From contig CM067068.1 of assembly GCA_033980235.1 (NCBI GenBank), positions 1,002,501 to 1,066,500 of the forward strand: a stretch of DNA of 64,000 nt, read 5' to 3'. The position numbers and the translations under genes were made by a program. Below are positions 32,362 through 44,734 of this stretch, piece by piece. Position 1 is the first letter of the stretch, and each line of letters begins with the position of its first letter. Source of the DNA: Diadema setosum (lineage: Eukaryota > Echinodermata > Echinoidea > Diadematoida > Diadematidae). The notes under the pieces were generated by a model. It did no database searches, was not told the origin of the DNA, and was given only the letters and a program-made list of their open reading frames with translations.

Positions 32362-32817
32362 GGTTACAGTTCGTTATTCCGAAGGTTCTTTAGTCCGAAG
32401 GTTCGTTGTTCCAAAGGTTCGTTATTCCGAAGATTCGTTATTCCGAAGGTTCGTTAATATGAAAATGTGATAAGGTTCGTTATTCCGAAGGTTTGTTAAT
32501 CCGAAAATGAACCAAAGCTCGTTATTCCGAAGGTTTGTTACGGACCCTATTTCATTGTCGGATCAACGAACCTTCGGAATAACGAACCCTATTTCATTTT
32601 CGGATTAACAAACCTTCGGAATAACGAACCCTATTTCATTTTCGGATAAACGAGCCTTCAGAATAGTTATAGCGAACCATCTTATTTTCGGATTGACGAA
32701 CCTTCGGAATAGCGAACCTTCGGAATAACGCCACAAATGTTCGGATTAACGAACCTCTAGGTATAGGGAATTTGTGTGTTTCGGATTAACGAACCTTCGG
32801 AATAACGAACAGCACCC
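32362..32817. mobile_element. TTCCGAAGG-repeat transposon, copy A
   Basis: It starts GGTTACAG and ends CAGCACCC and is built of inverted and direct units like GTTCGTTATTCCGAAGG and GTTAATCCGAAAATG. It is flanked by an 8-bp duplication, TGAGCCCT (32354-32361 and 32818-32825). It is non-coding and lies about 1 kb past the 3' end of ACSF2. Confidence 0.85.
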
Positions 32818-33810
32818 TGAGCCCTAGTATGCATGTAATACACACATAAGTCAATGGGAAGTATTCATCCCATACAAGCTCTGCTGGTTTATGTTTGTCT
32901 ATTCTGCACCTCCCCACCCCCCCCCCCCCATTTCTTCCCCCTCTCTTCCTCTCTCCCTCTTCTTGTGGTAATAGTTGAATCCATGAATAATAAAGTATAG
33001 TCATTATCACACAAGCAAGTTTGAATGATTGTGGCATTTCAATGTAATTGTTTGTTTTGGCTACCACCGAAACATAGTTCAAATCAAAGTCTTTTACAGT
33101 ACTTTGTAGACATAAAGGCGATGATGATTCCCCCTTATGCAAGGATAACTGCATGTATTTATATTATCTATCATATAGAACTATATCGACATTGCAAGAT
33201 TTATTTTTGAAAAGCCCAATGTGCATTGTTTTCAAAAGTGTCCCTTTAAGCAGCTTTACAACCCTTCAATATGCAATTTCTCATAATATGATGTAGGTCG
33301 AAATATCATGAAAAACCACATTTTTTATTAAAAAAAAAAATCATTGCTCACCGTCAACGTCATCATACCTATCTATTCGATCCGGTTTGGAAAACGCTTT
33401 TTTTTTAACTAACTTATATTTGGACTGGATTTCCCCTTTAAAGTTATTTCAAAACACACTATCATCTGAAGGTCTTGAGGAGCCCCAATAATTTAGAGAA
33501 GAAGCTAGAAGAGAAGCATGGCATGCATGTAGCCTGCAGACATCATCAAATCACGGGTTTTTACTTGCATCATATCCTCTTCAAATCAACACACACTATA
33601 AGTTGTCTTTACTAACCTTAAAGTTCAAACGAATTATTTGTTTATGGATACAGACTAACAGCAATCATGAATCCTATACGAGTACATTACCCTAATTCCT
33701 TGTTGTATTTTTCGTTGCATCATTCGTGTTATACAATAATCTCCCACATCTTAAAAGCGATGTTCATGTCCGAAGTTCCGTTGTGAACCGCGTCTTCTTC
33801 GAAGGCTGAT

Positions 33811-33945
33811 CTAGTCGACTGATTCTTCTAGTCCGAGCTTTTGAATCATCTGTTCAGAGAGTTTAAATTTCTGTACTTTGTTCGACATTGTCAGCGGGAA
33901 GCTAGATACAAACTCGACGTAGCGTGGAATCTCGTAGTGGGCGAC
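33811..33945 (-). CDS. ACSF2: ACSF2 exon 13: C-terminal catalytic Lys
   Basis: It encodes [20 protein letters not shown] then [20 protein letters not shown] and stops at TAG (33813-33811). It includes the catalytic Lys of the C-terminal domain, preceded by Asn where the family usually has Gly. Confidence 0.93.
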   Translation of the reverse strand, partial: VAHYEIPRYVEFVSSFPLTMSNKVQKFKLSEQMIQKLGLEESVD

Positions 33946-36900
33946 CTTGAAAATGATGATAATTATAATAAATAAGATTTTTTTAAGGACAAGATAGCAA
34001 GATATCCATTAAACATGTGGCATACACATAATTCTTCTTTGCGGTCGAAAATTAAAACAAAATATACGATATTATTGAAACTTGTATATAATGGTTTCTT
34101 AAATTAGCCAAACGCATCACAACGTACAGATGAATATCTCACTCTGCAGATGGCATGGTGATCCTTAACTTCGAGGATAAGCTCGTATTGGAGTATGGGG
34201 CGCCAAGTGTCGCATGGTATCTTTCGTCACGAAATCGGTCATGTCGTCAACAAAACTGTCATTTCTTTATTTGACGAAATTGACATTCTGTTTACGACAT
34301 TGTTATTCCATTGACGAAATTGTCATTTCGTGACAAAAGAGCCCATTCCATGACGAAAGAGACCATGTGACACTTGGCACCTCACACATAGCTACGAGCT
34401 TATCCTCGAAGTTAAAGATTATACCGCCTAAACGTAGCTTCTATCAGCTACAAGATACAAAATGCAGTAACGTATTTTTTCATCCGCGATGAGAGAATGA
34501 GCTCTATTTTTCAAAAACATGAGAAAGTATTAAATATGGAATGATATACAGCATTTAATGTACTTCACGAGCACTTCGGAAGACCTTCTGTATAGAGATA
34601 TATATTATGATTGCATTGAATACTAGATAGTTTTTCGAATTCAAAAGACAGCTATGGATTGTCAGCATCTTCTTGATTTTCTTACAATCATTCTTTAAAA
34701 CTATATGTCTTAATATCACGTAATATGCAAAACATGTGTAAGTGTCTCTGCGCGCGTGTGTGTATGTGTGTGCATGTTGCGTGGGTTTTGAAGTATTTTT
34801 GATGTGGTACTAATATTGGCGTGCTATCTAATACCATATGAGGGCAATTACCCCTGGACGACAATACCCCCGGTTAAATATTGGTTAGTGATAAGGTTAG
34901 AGTAAAGATTAGGGTTATACACTGCAAAAAGTCCGGTGTTAAATAGTGAACACCGAGCTGGTGTTAAATTTTCGGTGCTCATTTATGGTGTTAAATTAAC
35001 ACCAACGGGTGTCATGTATTTTAACACCCGTGGTGTTAAATCTAACACCGATGTTTTTACAGTGTAGGGTTAGGTTTAGGGTTAGAGTTTTGGTTGGCGA
35101 AAGGATTAGGTTCAGGATTAGGATTAGGGTTAGGATCAGGCGAAGGGTCTGGGGTAAGTTCAGAGGTAATTGCCCTAGACCCATGTACTACATGATCACG
35201 TATCTCAGATATTACATCTCTCACCTTGCCCTTGCAGTACTGGCGGATCTCGTCGGCCGAGCACGATAGGCCCTCCTTTAACTTCACGCATGCGCACAGT
35301 TCCTCTATCATCCGTTTGTCTGGAACGCCTACAATCTTTGGAATAAGATTTTTTTTTTTCCAAGATATATTTTGTGGCCTTATCTAATACAAATTATACA
35401 GAAAAGAACTAAAGCATTTAGACGATAATTTAAAGTGTTACTTTTGTAAAACAAAAGTAACACTGGGAGACAGAGCATTTCGTCTGTGCAGCTCCCAAAC
35501 TCTGGAATGATCTGCCAATAGAAGTCCGGAAATCCCCAACCGTAGCAGTCTTTAAATCGCGGCTCAAAACACATCTTTTCGTTTAACTTTTCATTATTAT
35601 CAAGCACATCAGAAGCTTTTGCAGCGCAGAAGATTATTATGTCTATAGGTTTTGCGCTTTATTATTGATATAGATGTTCTGCATGTCATGCAGATAATGA
35701 CTAGTGACGACTGATGGTTTCCGTAGTTAATCACTAGTACACTAATGGTATGGAGGAAGACGGGGATATCGCACAGATCCAGCAATGGGTTCACGTATAG
35801 ATCTGATATGCGGTATGAAGGCAACACACACTACTCCATATAGGTTGGCTTGTCGAATTTGTTTATCTCTTGTGGTCTGTATATCACTGCACTTGCCGTA
35901 TGATTGAATCGTCTTTGCGTAGGCCTATACAACATCAATGGCATTCTAAGACTGCTGTCAGTAAGAGGAATGAACATAACATTATACATTTCAAATTAAA
36001 TTATAAATATCAAACTTACATAGACATCTTCCACTTTGGGATGATTAAACAACAGCTGCTCAATATGGGCGGGGAAGATGTTTTCTCCGCCCCTTATGAT
36101 GACGTCTTTGCTCCGCCCCACGATGCGTACATAACCATCCTCATCCATAGTTCCAAGGTCCCTAGGTGGGCGTCGACGGAAAGGGCCCAATCACAGATGC
36201 ATGTTTTCAAATATGATACGGATAGTTAGTATCATTAAGTATTAGAAAAACACAGTCTTTTGCTGAATACTTTTTTTTTCTTTTTTTTTTTAATTCAGGT
36301 ACATGCCATGCACAGCTGCAAAAGAGTGATACAAATTGCCGAAAGCACTGCACCAGCCATTGAGTATTACTAGTGTGGCAATAAAACCTTCGAGGATCTA
36401 CTCTATTGTCAATTTATCACATTAGAGTTGTAGTATATTGATAGAAGTAGTATATTGTATTGCAACTGATTGACAAATTGCCCTGCATCGATGTAAATAA
36501 GCACTGACTTGATCAGTGTTTTAGTAGTAGCCATGGTAAAAAATCATGGGCGTACATACTCGAGCGGGTATGTACGTCCATGTTTTTTTTTATCATGGCT
36601 ACTACTAAAACACTGATCAAGTGGTAGCCATGGTAAAAAATCATGGGCGTACATACTCGAGCGGGTATGTACGTCCATGATTTTTTATCATGGCTACTAC
36701 TAAAACACTGATCAATTCAGTGCTTATTTACGTCGATGCAGGGCAATTTCAATCAGTTACAATGAAAGCATCTCGACGGAAGAATTTCATGAATTTGAAT
36801 AGTATATTGTAGTATATTGACATTCTTCCCATAAAGGTCAATCTGTTCTGCTGTCGTTTGATTAAGATAGCAGTACAGAAATTTAATCAGAGCAGAAGAG

Positions 36901-39635
36901 GATTAATGATAATATTTCATATAAATTATCAGTCGAATGGAATCGTAATATTTGACTTGTTTTATCCACCTAATAAATCTACGAACGTTACAGATATTTT
37001 TCTGGGGGATATCTCCTAAGTATAAAGATGGTTATTAAAGATTCGTCTTCGCTCACCCTGTGTGAAGCCACTGTGCTTGGTCTATCGTCTCCCTGATTTT
37101 TTCTTCATCTCCCCAGTAACCCGCCATGTTGCACGGCGAGCGTGCGCACAGTTCCCCGGGGGAACCCAGGGGTACAATCTCACCCGTCGAAGGGTCAATG
37201 ATTTTGACCTGCACTCCATGAGCAAAAAGTCATTACCATAGGGAATATCATAATACATAACTTCTGTCTTGGTCAGCAGTACTTTGAATGTGATCTCCCA
37301 AAATTAAGTGGTTTAGCTTTTCGTGTAGTATAGGAAACATTATCTTTCTTGATTGTATTGTTTCCAACAAACATTCACTCCCAACATGAATTAATTTCTT
37401 ATTAATGTATTTGCAAAAGCAGCATAAAAATAATTGTATCTGATTTCTTGAAATGTTTAGCAGTACCTGTATAAAAGAACCATTAGCTTTGCGAAAAAGG
37501 AACAACTTTTTATGGTGCTCTGTTTGACGGAGGTGTATACAATGTTTCTGGCTTAATTATGTTTCATTTTCAAGAGCTCAGAAACTCAAATTTCCCATCT
37601 TTAGGATTTAAAGCAAATGACGGTTTGCAGGTGGTGGTCATGAGACGGGTGATTAAAGGCTTGACAGGTTTTGCAAGAATTTATGATTTTGTTGAAAGTT
37701 CCAAGTTAAAAAAAAAAGAATGATTTCAATTGTCATTCATTTCTATTTATCATACATTACCTCGTACCAAGGCGCGGCACGCCCCACTGTGGAGAAGCGG
37801 ACATCTTGGGCGTCGTCCTTTCTGGAGATCGTGATTACACCACTCGATTCAGTCATGCCATACACGATCTAGGACGAAGGAAACATACAATTTCACCGTT
37901 ATTTTTTTTTTATTGTTTGTCGTTGTTTCTTGTGTGTGTGTGTGTGTGTGTCTGCGTCTGTGTGTTTTGGTGGGTGTGAGTCCTTCTTGTTATTATACTC
38001 TGTGTTCTACGTGTCCCATGTTAGTGCCTCGCCCTGCATCGGACGGTGAGGTGTGAATGGGCCAAGTTATACCATGCTCATCTTTCTACATCAGGTGGCA
38101 TTCCCATAAACCCCCATAAACTGATGAGGCAATTTTTGCGCAAACGTGCATTGCATGCAGCGCAAATCGATTTACTGTAGATTGTCAATTCACTGTATCT
38201 ATATAGATAATTATTATGATTGCAATTGTCATGATGAAAGCAATTCAAACAGTTGGCAAACGCCATTAGGACTCACAAAGTCAGCGCTGCGCTGGGTTGA
38301 CATCTCAAACTTTCCTTCTTGGTTTCAGTTTGTTTTATTTCTCCACTAAATGTACAAATGAAGTCATTTTGACAAATCAATAACGGTCATATCAAAATGA
38401 ATAAGAGTACAGGTGTGTACACGAACACACCTTTTAACGCATAGGACACCTATATTGATAATCAACTTGTTTAACTGCATAACAGCCTCTGGGCGATTAT
38501 GATGCTGTAATTCTCGTCTATCTTATTTTCATATTTGTTTATCACTAGTAAAGAGATTAAGTGGCACAATATTTCAGGTCCTACCACAAAGTGTTCCATG
38601 GACGGAATTACTGAGCGGAGCTTATCGGCCAGCGTTTTAGGCACCATACTTCCACCGGTGAGGGCGCAAGTGAAACTTCTGAGGTCGAAAGTTTGCAGCT
38701 CTGGGTGATGCAGCATGTCGATGAGCATCGTAGGTGTACCAAAGAAATGTGAACACCTGTGAGAGAGAGAAAAAAACAAAACAAAAACAGACTGGCAGAA
38801 TCATCAGTTACGTGGACATGCTTCAATATTAATTTCGTTATCGATCAGTTATGGGAAGTCCTTTTCAGATGCCGAAAATATACTCACAATAATTATTATC
38901 TCAAACGATTCCTAGACCTAACCAAACCAATACAACCAACCAAAACAGAGTAAAGCAGTGTTTGGTTTCGTTTAGCTATAAAGTTTTTTTTTTTTTCATG
39001 AGGTGCTTTATTTATTTTTTAGTCTTTGTATATAATTATTATTCACCTAAACATAAAATTTTATTTTCGTTAGGTGTATCAGTGAGAGCAATCATAAACC
39101 TGCAGATTTACAGTGTGATAAAATGATAATTATCTTTCTACCATTAATAGTGAAGCAACCTATAGGACTTTCTTTGAGTAGTGCAAAATTAATGAAGAAG
39201 ATTAACATTCATAAAGGTGGTGAAACAAAAACAATGAAAGATCATTCGAAATTTAGTCACTTTAGACAAAATAATTACAGTGTGTTTTAAGCACTTGTAT
39301 CATAATATCAAAATAATTACAAGGAGTTATAAGCATGTATCATCTACTAGTTCAGTAAATATCCTAAAAAGCAGATCATCAGTGAGTGTATGTAGTGCTG
39401 AAGTATATGTAATTTTATTAATACGTTTAAAGGTACTTAGTAATAAGTCCGTATCTTGGCTGCTACCAATCAATTAATCAATTCGAGAAACTATAATATC
39501 TTATCTTATAACTTTCTAATTTGTTGTTGTTGCCAATGCCCGCGAATTTTCTATGTATACGCTAGTTATTTGTTTGTAATCACTACATTGAATCCGACAC
39601 TTTGAAAATCTGGTAGATTTTGTCTTCAACGTGAT

Positions 39636-39689
<54 letters not shown>

Positions 39690-42600
39690 CAAGTCATCCT
39701 GCAGTTATGGTTACTAGTATCTTGATGAGGGCTAAAACAAATTCAAGTATAAAAATTTGTGTATATTAGGTGACCAAATACATCCACGGCTATAGAAAAA
39801 TTAGGGGCTTTGAAAAAAAAACAAACACAGTCACTCTTTGCCTAACAGTCCTCCTATGCGGTGTAGCTGCACTCATCTGAGATGTTAATGAAGACAATAA
39901 AATCAATTAATAGCTATATTATACCTACCTTTCTTCCTCCATGGCCCGTATACATGCGTCTGCATCGAAGCCAGCCGAAGGTAACACCACTTTCCCTCCA
40001 TTAATCAAGGAGATGATAATAGCTCCCATGCCGAATAAGTGGAACATTGGTGTCGGCACGCAAGACGACTGAGGAGCAAGAATTTTTATGGGAAATTATT
40101 ATCATTATGTGTGTTCAGTTCTTTATTTCAGTCGTTGTCTTTCTTTCTTACCCTTCTGATCGTGTAACAATGTCCTCAACTTGCCACTGAAAACGCTTAC
40201 TGAATAGATATTTAATCAGATTTGTCATCCGTAATCAAAATGAATCATTCCTGACCCTACCAAAGATACAAATGTATTGAAGCGATGTGGAAATCAAACT
40301 TCGTATGCTAGTTTGATGACAACTTAGTCAGGAGACAGTAAAGTTATTACACATGGGCGGATTTCAGAAATTAATGTTATCGAACGCGCTAGTTATACAG
40401 TACACGTCTTTTCAAGACCCCCTTTTTCGTCGGTTGAGAATGATAAGGGCGTCAAGTTGTCACTAAACCCATAGTGTTCAAGACAACTTAAAGCCCTTCT
40501 CATTCTCAACAGACGTTATAGGCGATGCAAATGATTATAAAAGCATATACATGTATACGCAAACTACTGTACAAAACCCTGCAAAGTAGGTCTTCATCAT
40601 AAATAAGTATTCCGTCAAGCAAAGAGCAATAGATTTTGAAAGAAAAAGAAAACAACATGACCAAGCTCACAATGTGCGAGGTTTTCGGTAGCATGAACTC
40701 AATGATTCTCATGTTGTTAAGAAGACCAAAGTGAGTTAGAGACGTAGCCTTGGGGCTCCCAGTTGTTCCCTGAAAAACAAAAATGTAAAAAACAAGAGAA
40801 ACGCGTGTGACACATTACTATCATCACTATACGAGAGATATACTTCATTCATTACTTTCATTTCACATATAATAATATTAAATTCTTCATTTTATCACGG
40901 AGCATACTCATTATGAAACAATGACAGTGAATGAGTGCATGCGCTTCCATTCATAAATCAAGTTAATGTTTGATATGTACTTGTCTTGCCACTGTTTGAA
41001 GCCAAGAAAAAAAAAGAAGAAGAAATAATCCAAACAATTTGTCATTGTGTTTTGTTTCAATGAAAATGGTGCCCGAGGGGAACAGTGTATCTATGATGTT
41101 GGCGGAGATGGAATAAGCCGAATAAGGATCTGTATAACTTCCATATTAAATACCAAAATTTGTCACCGAACCTATCTGATGCTAATACTCTGGCAGGTTT
41201 ATTGTGATCAAATTTTCTCGAGACATTCGATAGAAATTGCACGGATTGACAAATCGGGTGCTGTTCTTTATTCCTAAGGTTCGCTATTCCGAAGGTTCGT
41301 TATTCCGAAGGGTCGTTAATCCGAAACACGCAAATTCCCTATATACCTAGAGGTTCGTTAATCCGAAAATGAAAACGGGTTCGTTAATCCGAAAATGAAA
41401 ACGGGTTCGTTAATCCGAAAATTTGTGGCGTTATTCCGAAAATTGGTTAATCCGAAAATGAAATTCGGAACAATGAACCTTCGGAATAACGAATCTTAGG
41501 AATAAAGTGCCTTCGGAATAACAAACTTTCGGAATAACGAGCTGTAACCGACAAACCAGCACCAAAGAGCCGTCTTTTATTTTTGATAACGATTTTAATG
41601 GATATGGCGGTAAAAGCCGTGTGTTGTTTAAGAGCAACGTTACAGTAACGTTGTCTCACCGAAGTAAACTGGATGTTGATGACGTCATCAAACTGCAAAG
41701 TTTTTCGGCCTTGGTCGACAAGAGCCCGCTCCTCAGCTCCGCCCATCTGCATGACGTCATTCATAGAGAAAGCTCCCGGGTGGGCTTCGTCATCCATGAC
41801 AATAACTGACTCCAACTGAGGAAAGCTGGGGAGAGTGCGAGGTGGGCATTATTATTTTTTTGATAAAACAAAATAAGGTAAAGAATTTTGTAATGCAAAC
41901 AAAATATTACGTGAAAAACATTGGGTTCATCATCATTTCTATACCTAAGGTAGGAAAAATTCTACACTAAATCATGTATGTGCTGGAAAATAGTCCTGAA
42001 GTTGACATTGACGAGGATTGCACCCTTAGAAAAGGATAAGAAGGAAATATTATAATTATGTGCAACCTATACCCATTTCTGAAAGACAAAGGTACAGTTA
42101 TTATACGCGTGTCGTACATATTTATAGAGAGTTCAGGTCATGGTGTGTCAGTTGGGGCAGGGTTCAGTACATCAGTATAGTGTAATAATAGCTTTATTAA
42201 TCTAGAGTAAACATAATGCTGTTGCTATTTTTTGCAGTTAGGTAGAGAGACAAGGCCATGTATTAGTGTCTTATCATTATTCAATTCAGATCCCCCATAC
42301 TTAATGAACGGTGTCTCAAAATAACCAGTAATCATAATATATACGTATTGCGATAACGCAGGTCATAAGGTTCAAGGGGCCCATTCAAATAATGAATTGT
42401 ATTGCCAAGTGGCGCCATTCACATGGGTAAATATAAATCTTTGTCCTACACTATACGATGTCCTCATTATTTCCGATACACTATTGCCAACGTTTCCGCC
42501 TTGGATAATATAATTATTGTCGTGCGTCAGTCTAAATTATGTATGTAAATGTCGATCAAAGACAATAATCATCTCATCAGTATTTTGGTTATCATCTCAC

Positions 42601-44620
42601 ATTACACTTAGCGCTAAAAATTGTAAATTCATTTGCCATGACTATGTTAGAATGATTAAAGAACGGAATATTGGTTGCGATGGTATATATACGTCTTGCT
42701 CTTCATGTGACCTGGTGTTGAATTCTGAAGTTCGGGACACGACTCGGCCAGCATATTGTAGTAGTGCTGCGTCTTATAGGGACCAGATGCCACGATAGCT
42801 TTGATGCCAACCTGAAACAAAACAAAAACAAAACAAAAGAACATCAACACATGAACAGAGTATAGTATTATAATTGGTCTTTTGCGAAACACTGTTCTGC
42901 CTCTGTCGGAGAACAGGTCTTTCCATTCCTAAGTTGACTGAATCAGTCCACAATGAATTCGAGTTGGATAATAATAATACATTACACTGTACTCAAAAGC
43001 TATACGTTTTTAAAGTAAGATATAGGAAGAAAAGAATAAGTATTGCTCCTTAAGACCCGAGAAGGTAGACGGATATTTGTTATTGTTGTTGTTGTTGTTA
43101 CAGAACATTAAATATTCAATTAATTACTATATGGCAGTGAAAGGGTAACGAGAGAAAATGTAATCTCTTCTCATGAAGGCTTTCTGAAACTTGTCATCTG
43201 TCAAAAACATTTCGTATACCTTTGATATTCGTGACACAATTACGGCGTACAGGCGAAGCTCCGTAGGATATCATTTACATTTTTGCTATGAAATAGCTAT
43301 CATATGTGACACTGCACCTCAAAACAAACAAAAAGTCGCCAGACATGAATTTTTAGTTAAGACCTTATTCTGAAAGAGCAGACTTTAAGCTTTAAAATGA
43401 TGTATAACTCAAATCAAATGGACTCTCCTAACCTATCTAAATAGTGGAAAGAAAGCCCAAACTCAGGAAAAGTGTGAACTGAGAAAGGAGGCTCTAAAGT
43501 ACAGTGTCTATTCAAGCGCTTAATCTTTACCAAACCGTGCTGGCTGTGCGATGAATGGGACAAAAAACAGGAAGTAAACCACCAGAGTAACAACAATGAA
43601 GGGATTATCAGATTAAATTGAAATTAAGCATGCCTCATTAACACATTCTGTCCATAATAATGCCAACTTTCAAAGCAGTAGCACTATCCTTTCAAAAGTT
43701 ATTAGAGTTGAAAGTGAAGAGTGTAGACAATTTTTTTTTCAGAAATGAAAAAGGGATTCTAAAGACACACCTAATCACACTATTCTACCAAAAATGTTCG
43801 AGATAAACTGCTAAAAAAACACACTTTCCTGCCCGTTTTATGATACCAAATTTTAGCATATGTAAAAGAAGACCCGCTCTTTCAGAAAATATGAAAAAGT
43901 CAAGTTCGGCTAGGTAGACCCATTTCACTTATTTTCAGTCCTCACGCAAAATCAGTGTGTGCGACTTTATGTTCGTTTTGAGGTGCACGGTCACATATTA
44001 CTATACGAGAAGACCATAATGACTTGGATCCCGTGATGAAGAGTTGTCTTAAGTAAGTTTTTGTTCTGTGTTTGGTTACTTGTTTATTTGTTGTTGTTTG
44101 TTTGTTTCGCTGTTGTTTTTGGGGGGAGATGAAAATCTTGCCTTTTTCAGCGAGTACTGGATGTCGTCCTTCTGGTAGGCTGGGTTCAGGTTGACCAGAA
44201 TGGCGCCGATTCTGGCGGCAGCAAACTGGGTCAGGACCCAAGAGTACGAGTTAGGAGCCCAGACTCCCAGTCGATCACTGCGTCGGATTCCGATGGACAG
44301 GAGACCCGCGGCAAAGCGATCTGCCTGCAGAAATAATAACGAATTATACATACCCACACTTCTTTTCTCTATATCTATCCATGATTGTACAAGTACAGTG
44401 TATAACTGTGGATCCGGCTTTAGGGAGACAATTTGTGTCTAATTGTACATTTTCAACTACATCACATTCATATTCTGTGCTGCTGACATTGCTTATCTAC
44501 ATTATTATGTCTCAACAAAGCTAGATAGAGAGTTATTTTTATTATAATGTATATATATATATATGTATATATATATACATATATGTATATATATACATAC
44601 ATAATTATATACATGTATAT

Positions 44621-44684
<64 letters not shown>

Positions 44685-44701
44685 ATTATATACATGTATA
44701 T

Positions 44702-44734
<33 letters not shown>

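Larger units (their letters stand above)
23695..33810. other. Gap between SLC6 and ACSF2 (convergent 3' ends)
   Basis: Both genes end towards this 10-kb stretch, so it must hold both 3' UTRs. Several AATAAA-type hexamers occur (for example 29867), and none can be assigned. It contains the 26.1-kb repeat, copy A at 32.4 kb and microsatellites. No coding frame is supported. Confidence 0.65.

Noticed and set aside
34890..35150. Telomere or interstitial telomeric array
   Set aside because: TTAGGG units are degenerate and bounded by the same inverted ends as the 58.9-kb copy, so it is a dispersed repeat.
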